Shown: positions 13,979 to 26,579, numbered from the stretch's first letter. The stretch is 64,000 nucleotides of DNA from Acanthochromis polyacanthus (GCF_021347895.1 NC_067113.1:6615489-6679488); one strand, 5' to 3'. The notes: generated from the letters alone by a model not told the origin. A program made the numbers and translations.

Positions 13979-14400
13979 TTGACTAGATGTGATAACAGTC
14001 ATAATCTCTCCTTCGGTTCCAGGGATATAGTGCTGAGTAACGACCGGAAAAATGTTTCTTTAGAAAATTATGATGTCACAGTGAAGTTTATGTTGACAAA
14101 ACATAACACATCACTTCATCATTTCATTGTAATAAGCATTTGTATGAATTTAGGCCAATATCAGTGAATTAGTTATGACCCAACAGGGTTTCATGAAGTC
14201 ACAGTGACCTTTGACCACCAGAATCTAATCAGTCCGTCCTCAAGTCCAAGTGAACATTTGTGCCAAATATTAGGAAATTCCCACAAGCATTCCTGAGATA
14301 TTACATTCAATGAAAATGAGACATATGAACAAACTGAAAACCACAATCTCCAGGCAAGTTTGACAGAAATGATTTTTCTGCTACACAAAACATAAAGCAT
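13979..14400 (+). repeat. Dispersed repeat family E
   Basis: Landmarks are GTCACAGTGACCTTTGACCA, CAGAATCTAATCAGTCCGTC, CAAGTCCAAGTGAACATTTG and TTCCTGAGATATTACATTCA, a combination I recognise from common teleost dispersed repeats. A weaker match lies at about 29650-29775 (CGTCACAGTGAAATTGATAT). Class unknown. Confidence 0.5.
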
Positions 14401-14513
14401 AAGTTAAGGTCTGTCATTGTGACATGTAAAAGTTTTAACTGAAACCCCACCTATTCACTCATGTAAGATAAAATACTGCATACTCAGAGGTCAGTTTTAG
14501 TCAAACCTTAATA

Positions 14514-14881
14514 TACTACCGTTCAAAAGCTTGGAGCCACTTAGAAATGTCCTTTTTTTGAAAGAGAAGCTGTTTTGTTCAATGAAGTTAACATTAAATT
14601 AATCAGAAATCCAGTCTAGACATTGTTAATGTGGTAAATGACTATTCTCGCTGGAAATAGCTGCTTTTTAAAGGAATATCTCCAAAGGGGTAAAGAGGAA
14701 CATTTTCAGCAACCATCACTCCTGTGTTCTAATGCTACATTGTGTTGGCTAATCGAGTTGAAAGGTTAAATGGTGACTACAAAACCCTTGTGCAATTCTG
14801 TTAGCTCATGAATGAAAGTGTGAGTTTTCATGGAAAACATGAAATTGTCTGGGTGACCCCAAACTTTTGCATGGTAGTGTA
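14514..14881 (+). mobile_element. MITE family M, copy 2
   Basis: Starts TACTACCGTTCAAAAGCTTG and ends CAAACTTTTGCATGGTAGTG followed by TA, with TA flanks at both sides. This is the best preserved terminal inverted pair of the three copies. The interior carries the shared AGCAACCATCACTCCTGTG block. Confidence 0.8.
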
Positions 14882-14894
14882 CAATATAATATAA

Positions 14895-15030
14895 ATGGAT
14901 TTTTAATTCAGTTCAATTTAATGTTATATAGCACCAATTACAGTTCAAATTGTCTTAGGGTGCTTTACAGAACCCATAGGCCTGATGGAAGTGAACAAAA
15001 TAATGATAACACTGCTCAGTTTACTCCAAT
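14895..15030 (+). repeat. LINE/SINE-like 3' region
   Basis: TTCAATTTAATGTTATATAG, CACCAATTACAGTTCAAATT and TGCTTTACAGAACCCATAGG match the widespread fish motif 'TTTATATAGCGCCAATT...CACTTTACA'. Fragment only. Confidence 0.4.
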
Positions 15031-15189
15031 GCTAGCATTACAAAGCACTGATAAGTAGAATCTATAACTCTGTTTCAAAAACCAAACAAAAAAGGCTTTC
15101 AACATTCAGGTAGGTTTTCAACATAAAGGTAGGATTAAAATGTCAGTGTGTGTCAGCAATATTGCTGGGTAATGCAGCTGAAAAGTCTA

Positions 15190-15734
15190 CAGGGTGACCC
15201 AAAAGTTTGGAAACAAAGTTTAACTGCAGTGTCTATTTGAGTTGGGGGAGCATGAATTCACTCTTATTTTACCAATTTTTGTTACAGCATAATAAAATAA
15301 CTTAAAAGCATAGTATTTGCAGAGTGCAATAACTCGGAAGAAAATTAATAGAACCACAAGGTCCAGGTATGCTGAAGCATAACTTCAAAATGCAGGCCAT
15401 CAGTGTTAGATTTCAAAACTCTTGATGGTAAAGTATCTGACAGTTTTAATTTTTTTTAAACATCCAAAAGTACTATGAGGCAACATTTACTGGCCAGTTT
15501 GAGGAACCTTCGTAAGCATGAATGAAGATACATTCCAGAAGATACCAGTGTAACCAGTTGGTGGAAATGTTCACAATTTCGTATAAGAAACAAACATGAA
15601 CATGTCGAAATATGTTTGTTTTACACTAATCTGATACTCTTCTGAATATATCTGTGGTACTGATTTATTGAAATAACATTATATTATTTGGATTATAGAC
15701 TTTTCATTTGTTTCCAAACTTTTGGGTCACCCTT
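15190..15734. mobile_element. Mariner-type MITE with perfect 27-bp TIRs
   Basis: Positions 15191-15217 (AGGGTGACCCAAAAGTTTGG then AAACAAA) are exactly reverse-complemented at 15707-15733. TA flanks at 15188-15189 and 15735-15736 give the expected target duplication. The 545-bp interior is AT-rich with no frame, so it is non-autonomous. TIR length and TA target fit mariner elements. Confidence 0.85.
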
Positions 15735-16280
15735 TATAACAATAATGTTTTTATTTCCTGTTAGTGTAATTGCAAATTTGAAAATTATTGATAATTTCTT
15801 AATAATCTATGTTCAATAACAGTTATAAAAACAGCACATTTTGAATTCAAATACCTTTTTTAAATTTAACCGCTATATCATGGCACACAGGGAACGATTT
15901 CAGTGAGAACACAACAGTAAAAAAAAAAATATACAAAAGAAAAAAAACGTATGTCTATGCAAAAAAAATGAAAAATAAAAATAAATAAGGATGACCAGTG
16001 TGATCACACTTTAGGTTAAGGTTCACAGCGACTCACATAAAATCTGTTAGCCTTTGAAGGTAACCAGTCTCCTCCAACCACAGCCTCCACCACGGGAGGA
16101 CTGTGGGCGTGAACCGAGGTGAGGAAAGACCCACTTGGCGTGGATTAGCATCCCTCAGGAGACCTGTACGAATGCCATGGCAAGAGCAACGGAAACTGTT
16201 CATAAGCCAGAGAGTGACGACATTTCAGGTTTGTTCATGCAATCGAACTTTTCGTTATGAGCATCTAATGTTTGAGCATC

Positions 16281-16316
16281 TTTGCTAGTTTCTCTTTTTT
16301 AAGAGAAACTAGCAAA
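16281..16316. repeat. Perfect 16-bp-stem hairpin with TTTT loop
   Basis: Left arm TTTGCTAGTTTCTCTT (16281-16296) is exactly complementary to AAGAGAAACTAGCAAA (16301-16316), with a 4-base loop. It is not inside any TIR element that I could delimit. Confidence 0.95.
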
Positions 16317-17784
16317 CATTCTGTCAAATTATTTTATTACTGCTATAGATGAAATGTCTATTGTGAGAACATATTGCTAATGTTTTCCTGTCTGATTTTG
16401 ATTTAATATTCAATGTGCCATTTGACAACACAAAACCAGGCAACAAACTGCAGTATCACTTTAGCCGTATCAGATCTGTCACATCATCACGTTTTGTTAC
16501 CAGCGGGTGAAGGGTGATTTACCAGAACAACAACTGTAATTGTACCTCAACATTCTAACACCAAGTATCTGTTCATGGCACTCCATTCAGACAAAGAATC
16601 ACAACACCACAAATACTGTTAAGGACAGATTGTCCACTCCTCTATTTGCTTTCAAATGCATCCATTTGCAACAAGTAGAAACATTTTTGCCTTTAGATGA
16701 GGTTCGAGGACACTTCACACAAACATTGTAGGCAAACTGCAGTCTATATTAAACTTCTGTTGTATTTCACAGCATTACTTTTAGCTGAGTATACCTAATT
16801 AACTGGCAACAGGGCTATATACATACACACTGTACACACATTACCATGCACCAAGGGCTTGATTATCCCAGCCTAACAAGCCACTTCGGTCACCCGCATT
16901 TTCAGGGTTTACATTCATCTTCAGTTCCCATAGTAAAGTCAACACAGCATGTTGTGTACTATTTAAAAAACAGTCTCGACATGATCACCACAATTTAGGT
17001 AATCTCTGATAAACCGCCTTTCCACTACTGAGTGGTATCAATTAAGTCTTTAGGTTAGACAGTCGTAAACTATCAGAGCGGTTAAGTGCTGATTAAAGTT
17101 ATGAGGGCAATCATTGGTCAATTTAAGATTTATCTCCATGATAAAAGGAACAATGGCTCCCTCTCTGCCCGAAATAAACCCATTAGAGCAGCTGAAGGCT
17201 TTCCACAGCCCTAATATAATTAAGAGTCGTGAAGCTGCTGAAAGGGCTAACATGAGTGACCAGTTAAAAACATGCCTTTACACTACGAATTTCAAAGGAC
17301 TCTGAGGAGGGCAGCAGCTCTGGTGGCCAATTAGCCGCGGTCTGGATGCCATTTAGCCTACATTTGCACTTTCCAGTCAACCCTTGCGCCCTAGCAACAA
17401 TGTAACAGTGAACCTCAATAAATTTGTGGCAGACTTTGCTCATATTCCATGGCTCATGGAACTGTTCTGCTATAAAAGGTTTATTTGTGGGACATGTGGC
17501 CTCTCATCATCCAGCTGGAGTTTTTAATTCTCTTTTATCCCTCATCCATTGTGGCTGAATGTTAAAAGGACTTTTCTTAATAATCCCGGAGGTTTGAGGA
17601 TTTCTTCTTTGATGCTGCCTTAGTAGTTTATGTTTGAGTTACTACACCCTCTAAAGGTGATGAGTAAACCCAGTGGAGGCTTCAGTGATATTTTTACATT
17701 AAAGGGGGACAATAAATGATACAAAAAAATGACTGACAATAATTACATAATTAACATGCCTGCAATTGTCTTGTATAATTATTA

Positions 17785-18940
17785 TTCCATCAAGGAACGC
17801 GGCATTATGTGATGAATGGCGTTGGTTTTGTATGGTTGTCTGTCTGTTAGCAACATTACCCAAAAACAAAAAACAGATTTGGATGAAATTTCCAGGGAAG
17901 ATCAGAAGTGACACAAAGACCGACTGATTGGATTTGGGAAGTGATGCAGCTTATAGTCTGGATCCACGGACTTCTTAAAGATTTCTGTATCATTGTGAGA
18001 TAGCGGCATGGCTTAACCGTAACTATGACAACAACTGAACACTACGTCAGCTGCATGCCGACGATCACATGATTGCGATTCTATTACAAATGGACCGCTG
18101 TGGACTTATCCATCGGAAATAATATACAGAACAATTGATTAAATTGTGGGGGTGTTTCCAAGTCCCATCATTTCCCGCGGCCCGCTAAATATTTAGGTCA
18201 CGCGATTCTGTATAGGTATATAATGTACTTATAGGCGTCAGTTTAGGATGTGTCCCCCCACTTTTTGTCAGGGGTCATTTTGTCTCCAACACATTCAAAT
18301 TCTTCACATGTAAGCCGTTGTAAACCCAGTTATTTTCAGCAGTATAGAAAATTCCGACGCTCCTGAACGCACCATCCGCACTCGGCCGAGAGTTGCACAG
18401 ACACGCAGCACACCTTCGTGAGGTTAAAAAAAAAAACGTGCAGATGCTAAATTTGCACCCGTGTCAAGTGGAAGCTCCGACCAGAGGCGTGCAGGGGCAA
18501 AATTTCGGCCCGGGAGAATTAGTACTATACCGGCCCACAGACCCCTCTACTCACATGTACCAATAGCTCAACAGGTTGAGCCTCCGCCTTTAGTACGGTG
18601 GTTGTGAGTTTGAGGCCAGCTTTTGGCATTTTGCCGCCGTTCTTCGACATTTTCTCAAAGTGCTGTGGTCTCCATCCCCCCCACTTTTAAAAACAAACTG
18701 ACACCCTTGAATGTACTCATGCATAACACATGCCCGTGCTCAGTGCAAGGTCATTTTGTTTATGGGTACACCTATATTAAATGGCCACATTCAATGTCGC
18801 TGTGATTTCTGATTGTCAATAACTAATGAATGAATGAGAAAAGAAAACGCAGCATTTCTGACAATGCCATATGCAGGAATGAAAAGCCTTGGCAGAGTAC
18901 TGCGCTCTCTGAGTGCTTTTCTTGTTCTAACTATTCAGAT
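17785..18940 (+). repeat. Dispersed repeat family A, copy 2 (longest, interrupted)
   Basis: Starts ATTCCATCAAGGAACGCGG, runs through GGATGAAATTTCCAGGGAAG, TAGTCTGGATCCACGGA and AACAATTGATTAAATTGTGG, and ends with GCGCTCTCTGAGTGCTTTTC. The segment about 18170-18690 is not seen in the other copies and includes a tRNA-like stretch. The rest aligns inversely to 53290-53915. Confidence 0.7.
18555..18620 (+). repeat. tRNA-like segment (SINE head or degenerate)
   Basis: ATAGCTCAACAGGTTGAGCC resembles a tRNA D-arm/A box and GGTTGTGAGTTTGAGGCC resembles a B box about 30 bp downstream. It cannot fold as a complete tRNA: no matching acceptor stem is seen and the B box is degenerate. It most likely belongs to a SINE fragment nested in family A copy 2. 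Confidence 0.4.
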
Positions 18941-21005
18941 TAGTCTGGATTCAAAAGTTGCACAATATTTAGAGATACCTGTTTTTATAAATAAAGCTGT
19001 TCATATCAGGTATCCTCCACACTGATAATGTTTACAGATGCGAGTCACTTTAGATGCTGAGCTGGAAATCTCAGTTAGTCACTAAAAAAATATTTTCTGT
19101 ACTTAAAGCATCACTGAATTCCAACAGCTGATTCTAAGCTGCAAGCAGGACCCTCTATAGCTGCCATGTACAGTGTGGGACTGGAAAATTACATATACAG
19201 GCAGCGACCGATTGAATAACATAGTTGTTGCTCACTTGCTATTAATTTTTTTAAAACAGCAAAAACATACCAAACTATACAAAAAAGTGTGTGTACAACC
19301 TAATACTGGCTCAAAGTTCATACTAAGGAAGTTAGCATGCAACAGCCTAATTTTGTTCTGCTAAGTCAACGAAGCATGAAGTTGTAGAGATGGAATATTC
19401 TAAGTGTTACGAAGGATTCTCTCACAGTGACATGTGGCTCAAATCCTGGTTTAGTGGAAGTCTAATTTATTGAAAGGAAGAACATATTGTAAAGATTTAA
19501 TGCAGCTTCTAGCATGGATACATTACTGTACCAAACCATATTGACCATCAACTGTCATGTGTACCATGTTTTATTTCTGTCCTTTTTTGCAACAATACAT
19601 TTCTCTGTCTAAACAGAAACATGGATAACAAACCTACTCGAGGCCTGGTGACAGCAGAGAAAAACACAGGCCTAAACAGAGAAGCTAATGATACCCTTAG
19701 CTGGCTGTAAACAAGAGCAATGTGTTGCTGAGACATCAGGAATTCAACCAGCCACTGACAGAGGACCTAAAATTAGACTAATGTTTACCCCCACTGGATG
19801 ACAAAGGCCAGAAACATACTGCTTGTGAGTTCTACTTCTCATGGATTAAAAGTCATTAAAACAAAAACACTTTTATTGTCACTAACTGTCAGAACCTTGT
19901 CATTTTATTTAAAAAACTTCATGTCGTTCTAACCATGTGTTGTGCAAGTGTCCAATTAACATTCTGCAGATAAGTCTTCCATTTGTACAACACTATTCTA
20001 AACTGACACAGCCAGTGCTGATGGTAAAATAAAAAATCCCCAGGAGATGTGGGGGGAAATTTAAGGAATTGCTAGGAATCTTGAGTTTTTTTCCAGTGCA
20101 AGGGGCATGTACTTACTGAAAATGTACAGGAAAAAGGAGGGAGTAGAGGAGGATCTCAGGCAGAGTCAGACGTTGGAGGATTATGAAAGCATGAACTGCA
20201 AAACACAGCACGACTATAAGTGAGAAAATAAACAAGCGATGGGCTGCCAAGCACTGGCTCAGCAGAGGTACTTCCCCTTATGTGCACAGCTGGATTTATG
20301 AGACGGTGAGCAATACTCCCCTCTCTTCTCCCAGACTCTGACACAAGCAGGGGAATTTAGCTTCTCCATGCTAGGCTGCTTCAAAAATAGCAGCAGACTA
20401 AAGGGTAGCAGCTAAACAGCTACAGCTACAAAGTACTCGGTAGTGTGCAAATTTCAATGTGGGCCTAATAACCCAACACAGTTCTGAGTCAACAACAGCC
20501 AATAGATATTATTTTAACAGTCAACATTCTGCAAGGTTTGTTAAGTAATGGCAGCCAAAGCTTTTACTGATGACGAAATTACAGGTCAAACTCCCACTGA
20601 ACAAAACTCTCCAAACATTTGGAAATAAGCCAATAGATTTTTTATTAGGCTTTTGTCAGAAAAAACTGCATGTTTTGGCTATCACACATATGGAATAAAA
20701 AACTGAGGCAGCAACAGCAGTAATTCTTGATGAACGAGAAGTGCCATGTCCCATAAAGTGCCCATCTTGGCTCAAGAAGAAAGTTGTTCCACTAGCCTGT
20801 GGTGGTCTACTTTAGCTGCACCAAAATGTGAAGACATGCACTTGTGCCGCATCGTCAAAACAGGGGCCATTTGCAGTGAGGTGAGCCGGGCTGAGACCAG
20901 ACATGCTGCTATGGTCCTACCAGGTAGGAGGTGCTGCTCTTCCCTCCTGTTGTCAACACTTAAACTGTGCTATAGACCAGAGAAACCTTTGTGTGTATGT
21001 ATGTA

Positions 21006-21376
21006 TACTACCCTTCAAAAGCTTGAGGTCACTTAGAAATTTCTTATTTTTGAAAGAAAAGCTGTTTTTTTTTTCAGTGAAGATAACACCAAAAGGATAA
21101 GAAAGCAAATCTAGGCATAGTTAATGTGGTAAATGACTATTCCAGCTGGAAACAGTCGATTTTTAATGGAATATCTCCATAGGGGTACAGAGGAACATTT
21201 CCAGCAACCATCACTCCTGTGTTCTAATGCTACATTGTGTTAACTAATGGTGTTGAAAGGTTCATTGATGATTAGAAAACCCTTGTGCAGTTATGTCAGC
21301 ACATGAATAAAATTGTGAGTTTCCATGGAAGACATGAAATTGTCTGGGTGACCCCAAATTTTTGAACAATAGTGTA
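21006..21376 (+). mobile_element. MITE family M, copy 3
   Basis: Starts TACTACCCTTCAAAAGCTTG and ends TTTTGAACAATAGTGTA, full length and in the same orientation as the other two. The interior AGCAACCATCACTCCTGTG block is identical to that of the other copies. Confidence 0.8.
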
Positions 21377-23023
21377 TATCACGGTGAGGCCATACATTTA
21401 TCCAATGTTTGTGTTTATTTCATTTTCCACCGTATTGTTAACAATTAAATTATTAAAAAAATAAATAAATGTGAAATTTCTTTTCAAGAAAATTCATTAT
21501 TTAAAAAAAAATTGCTGAAAATGGGAGATGACTGAAAAGTTCTAAATTGTGGAGATATACTAAATTAAATTGGTTGTTTTATCATATTTGCGATGCGGTT
21601 TTTGAATGGACTGTAGATCACGGCTTGATAATGACTTAGTCCACAGCTGCAAAGGGACACACATATTCTACATCTATAGTGTATGGCTGTCTTCTATTCA
21701 ACATGTTCACTTCAGTTAAAACAAACTTTGGCCCAGGTTATGAGAGCTGGTTTTGTCAGTCAGCCTTTCAGAACTAAAACTAATTTCTCATGATTTTGAA
21801 ACAAATTTGAAACTGAATGTTATATACTTTCTAAGTCTTTCATATTTAGCTGAGTGGCTATTAACACAGCACTGTCAGTCTTGATCACACAGAAGCAAAT
21901 ATGCTTTTTGACAGACGTCAAAATAAGCCTCCTTACTTTTCCTTTTTGGAGCAGACATACAACCAATTTTTATCACAAGCACTTCACCTTGTGAGGCAGA
22001 TGTCCGTGCCTGTCAGACAGAAATGCACAGTTTGCTGAGGTTAAATTGTAGAAGCTTTTAGAATACTCCTGCAAAGTAACCTTTTTGAAAAAAATGGCCA
22101 AATAATATTTACCGGCCATTCCTTTTTGTCTCTCCTCATGTTGCTCTATTCAGAATAATTCCAGGAACAGAACATTAAAACACTGTTTAGGGCTGATAAT
22201 GTGGTTAAGACATGAATGCAGATTAGCTGGAACTTATGATTATGTTGTGATTATGCAGCCACTTATGAAAATATTAAAACCACACCTTATTTGAAATTAC
22301 ACAAGGCTGATGTAGCGAACCATTAAAAACCAGTTTTCATATACTAGACATCAAACGATTTGCAAATGTCTAGATACATTATTGTTTCCATTTACAGGTT
22401 AAAAATAAAACATATTCTTCAACACAGGAAACGGGTTCTTGGAAATAAAGTGAAAGATGATCATGTTTCCAAGCACCAACATGAACTTCCTAATATGTTA
22501 AATTAAATTTTGTGCATCTGAACGCTAATCTAAAGGCAGTAATCTACACTTTCTGCATCACATTACCACCAAGGGCAGCACATTTACCTTGTTTAGACTG
22601 GCTTTCTCGTGAATCACAGCTTCACAGAGATGATAAGATCTACAGATAAACACTAAGTCACAGCAAAACACAATGAAATGCAACTGACAATTATTGCAGT
22701 GTCTGCAGCTATCTTCCACCCACAGTGGCTGCTGCATCATGTTCGTTTGCTTTTACAAAAGAGGTACGTGGCGCTAACATAACTCCTTCTGGCTACTGGG
22801 ATCAGTGAAATTTGATAGGTATCTGTCTGACATTTCAGAACACGCAATCTGGCAAACCAATGAAACAATGTGGATTTTTAACAAGCAGGAAGAAGCATGT
22901 CTAAATCGTAGTTCATTTGTTTACTTGTGCAGCAGGGCAATAACATCAGCTATGCTTGCTGTAAAACAATGGCATTTTGACTGCAATAAATCAGCACTTG
23001 ACATAAATTTCCAGAATACTCAC

Positions 23024-23118
23024 TGGTAGCTCAGAGGGTTCAGGGAGGAACTCTGCATCTTCTCCAAAAATAAAATCTGGAGGCAATTCTGGATACCGTG
23101 CATTGAATATGATATCCC
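23024..23118 (-). CDS. BABAM2: BABAM2 coding exon 3
   Basis: This 95-bp exon follows the CTCTCAG acceptor ending at 23119 and ends with CTACCA|GTGAGT at 23024. Two bases complete the Trp codon, followed by 31 codons including [23 protein letters not shown] and LPEPSELP. This is the conserved hydrophobic/acidic core of the N-terminal UEV-like domain. The exon ends in phase 0 and joins cleanly to the exon at 2528. Confidence 0.95.
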
Positions 23119-24892
23119 CTGAGAGAAAAGAAGAGAAGAGCTTGTTATTACTTGACTGATTACTGAGCACAACACAAATCCCAAATGCTGATTTGCATGA
23201 GTTACACTGTGCGCTGCAAAGCGACCTCTGCATATCAAAGAATGAGCACAACTTCAATCTCATGTCAGCTCATTTTTAGAAATGTACATTCTCCGCAAAA
23301 AAACAAAAAAAAAAACAACTTAAATTATACATTCTTTCAACAAAGTGGAAAAAGGGGTTATTCTTTCCTGTATTTGTGGAGCCATGTGTTTCATTCTGCC
23401 TGGTTTAATGATAGGAGAAAACTTTCTGAACATCGCTAAAACAAAATAAATCGTGCAGGGAACAATCTGACATTATCTTAACCCTATCAGTCTTCTGAAT
23501 CTGGCATGAACTGGCTTGTTGAGGCATTTATTTTTTTCAACGACTGCATTAAGCGCATAATATGCATCTGAGCTCTGAGGTCTTTTAATTTAAGTACCTA
23601 AAGTAATGAGCAAACTTGACATTTACCGCTGAAGCCACTCAAATCCCGGCAAAGATGTCTTGTAAAGATAATTGCCGCTGTACTTTCAATACAGCACACA
23701 AAAAGAAATGCTAAAATCGAAATGAAGTTCAGTTTTAGTGTGTGTTTTCAAACTCTTAAGACAAGTAAGTGCAAAAATACTGTAACAAAAAGACAGCAAT
23801 AAATTGCCAATGCATTCAGATCAATTCAAAATAAACTTTAAGTCTGGAACTGGCTCTCAGTAATGCAAGCACATGGATGGGGTGGTTCACAATGTTCTGA
23901 TATTATGTTACACAATTCTATTTATGTGCTGCAAGACTGTTCTGTTCTGCTTTTTTATGTGTGTGTGTGTTGTTGTTCCAGAGACAGAGAGAAGAGGCAA
24001 ACATACACATGTGGTAGTATTTTTCCAGCGGAGCAGAGTCAAACGAGGAAACAAGAGGATGTGTTGTAAATCTGTTACAAACCACTGGAAGGTTGTGAGA
24101 AAACGACTGGCTTGGTTCCAGAGGGGAAACGGAGGTCTTGGAAGTGCAAACTTTACAGGTTATAACAGAGGCTTTAAAATGCTGCTTTGCTCATACATCC
24201 TGAGACACTGCTGAAAAAGACGCACTCACGAGTTCACTCCAGTCGCTGCATAACGTGCCTTCTAAAAATCCCACTTTTATTTCAGCCAGACATTTTATTG
24301 AAGGTGTACAACAACAAAAGGCCACAAAACTGTTGCTTAGCGGTACCAGTCACGGTGGAGAAGTAGAAGGGGGCTGGGTTAAGCATTAATAGCGCTTGGC
24401 TCTGAGAAGAATGTGCAATGCTTTTGCACGCTATCAGTAGGCAGGTCCATGGACTGGCACAGACCAACCTGCGGCTCTGCATCCTTGATTAAACAAACCT
24501 CCTTCCTCAGGCCAAAGCACAGGAAAGCACAGCGACTAGTGCAACAGCTGCAGAGATGTCGCGTGCCATGCCTGAATGCCAGCGCTAGTTTGTTGTTTTG
24601 TTTTGTGTTTTTTCAGGTTACTGCTTTCCTGTCTTCATGAATTAGAAATGTATTCTTAAACGATGGCAGGCACACTGTATAGGGTGGCTTCCTTTAAGAG
24701 TTAAACAAAGAGAGGTTTGAATGTCCTACATCAATTTACAGACTAGCACTGACACAGAAAGCCTTTTTACATTATCACATGTCAACCGTTATGTTAGTGT
24801 CATTATATATGCATTTACCACATCTTTACTAAAGATGAATTATGTCCATCAAATACTTTACACTGCAACATTTACAAGTTTAAGTATCAAAA

Positions 24893-25330
24893 ATAATAAC
24901 GATTTTATTTATACAGCACCCTTAAGAACAGCATTCATAAAGAGCGTTGATAGTTCAAACATGCAACACAATCAAGCAAGAAACAGGAGTCAAGTCAGAG
25001 CACTCAATTAGAATAAAAATGATAATAAATTAAATGAATAATTAGGTAGATTACGATGCATTTCATACAAGGGAAATAGACAGTTTAAAAATTAAAGAAT
25101 AAGACTGAGGTTTAAAATTAAAAATGAAAAAAATTTGAGAATTAAAGAATTAGAGACATGAAATCGCACCAAAGAACCAGGCAGCTAAAAGTAAAATAAA
25201 ACGAGAGAAGACATCTAAAATAAACAGAACATAAGACAAAATAGAACACTAAAACTAAATAAAGCTAAAAGTAAAGTTCACATATAAGCAAGTCTATAAA
25301 AGTGGGTTTTCAGAAGTGATTTAAAAAAAA
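24893..25330 (+). repeat. LINE/SINE-like 3' region with A-rich tail
   Basis: ATTTTATTTATACAGCACCC is followed by several hundred bases of A-rich sequence with repeated TAAAAATTAAAGAATNAGA-like units. It resembles common fish retroposon ends. Boundaries are uncertain. Confidence 0.4.
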
Positions 25331-25464
25331 GGGACTGACTCTGCAAGCTTCATCTCCTCAGGCCGTTTTCAAATAGGTCTAAACGCTCATCCTGCTGTTG
25401 TCCAGATGGTATAAAACATTTCAACAAGTTGTCTCTGTGTGTAGCATTATATTAAAAACATCCA

Positions 25465-25516
25465 TGGATGGATGGATGGATGGATGGATGGATGGATGGA
25501 TGGATGGATGGATGGA
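25465..25516. repeat. (ATGG)n microsatellite
   Basis: About 13 tandem GGAT-type units. Confidence 0.95.
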
Positions 25517-25599
25517 CCCTACACCAGCTGACTGATCCCTGGATAACCTGGCTTACCTCAAACTACAAACTAATATTTACATGTATTTTTGACACCCGC

Positions 25600-25845
25600 C
25601 ATCACCAGCCTGGACAGTCGGAGGCAGAAAAACGTAGCTGAGAATTAAATAAAGCAAATAAAACCACAGCCCCTCTTCTGCTGAAGAGACGAGGGGGGAC
25701 GACGGACGGACGGACGAATTGATGAGTTGAAAACCGATCGTGCAACATCTTCCAACGAGGAGGGAGGATCGAATATTCGGATCTCAAAATAAATATTTGG
25801 ACACCACCGTCACGATCGGATATTCGGATATTCGGGTCCGGCCCT
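25600..25845 (-). repeat. Repeat family B (GAATATTCGG-rich end)
   Basis: On the complement it starts TAGGGCCGGACCCGAATATC and repeats CGAATATTCG/CGAATATCCG units. It shares these with 59668-59850 on the plus strand. The TAGGG tip is hAT-like, but no partner inverted end or target duplication was found. Confidence 0.5.
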
Positions 25846-26099
25846 AATGAATATCCAATATATATCAGCTTTTTTCTACAGTTTCTCTTTAATTTTTTAA
25901 AGGCTTTATAGATTAGCTCCAGCTGCATTTCCAAGAAAAAAATAAAAAGAACAGTCTAGACAACCATTTGCCTACGGCAGCATATCACAGCTCCAACTGC
26001 CTCTGTAATATGTCACAATGTGTATCATGAATCTGTTAGGACCTCGTATTAAACAAACAAAAAGAGACTTTCATAATTGATTGTACTGGGATGAATGGG

Positions 26100-26575
26100 T
26101 GTTTTCTCCTGTTGAATCCATAAGACACTAGGTGGACGCTGGATGTCACCTGGCCAGAAGCTGTTCAGCCTGCTGCCATCAGAGAAGAGACTCAGATCCT
26201 TAAAATGCAGGACAAACAGGCTGAGAAACAGATTTTACTCATGGCCCATCAGACTTCATAACTCAAAGCAATAACGCATAGTGTCCCTTTTAATAATGCT
26301 GCTTACGTGCAATCTCCTGCCCATATTTATTAAATTCTATTGTTTTTTATTTGAGCTCATTACCTCTGCACTGTACTGTATATAGCTTGCCTCTTTTGCA
26401 TATGTAGGAAATCTTAATATAGTTTTGTTTATATGTACATTAAATTTCTTATTTACTGTTGTTAATTTAGCTTGTTTCAATGCACCGTCCAGTGGGAGCC
26501 ACTAATATTTTCGTCATGCATGTATGATGACAATCAAGCAATTCTATTCTAACTGATTCTATTCTGTATTCACAC
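26100..26575 (+). repeat. LINE 3'-end fragment
   Basis: CTGCTGCCATCAGAGAAGAG and CAGGACAAACAGGCTGAGAA resemble the end of a fish non-LTR reverse transcriptase frame (LPSEKR...NRLRN), followed by an AT-rich 3' UTR and a terminal ATTCTATTCTAACTGATTCT. Frame is not maintained. Confidence 0.5.
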
Positions 26576-26579
26576 ACAC

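Larger units (their letters stand above)
2529..23023 (-). other. BABAM2 intron between coding exons 3 and 4 (20.5 kb)
   Basis: This large intron holds most of the left-hand repeats: a family A copy with a nested MITE (9822-10795), MITEs at 11746-11985, 14514-14881, 15190-15734 and 21006-21376, a family E copy (13979-14400), and a second family A copy (17785-18940). GC-richer single-copy-looking blocks lie at about 5400-5860 and 16860-17600. No additional exon-like coding sequence with consistent splice phase was found. Stretches 2600-5400, 5900-9800, 12000-13900 and 18950-20990 show nothing I can name. Confidence 0.75.

Noticed and set aside
18555..18620. Functional tRNA gene
   Set aside because: Only box-like motifs are present; no complete cloverleaf or acceptor stem.
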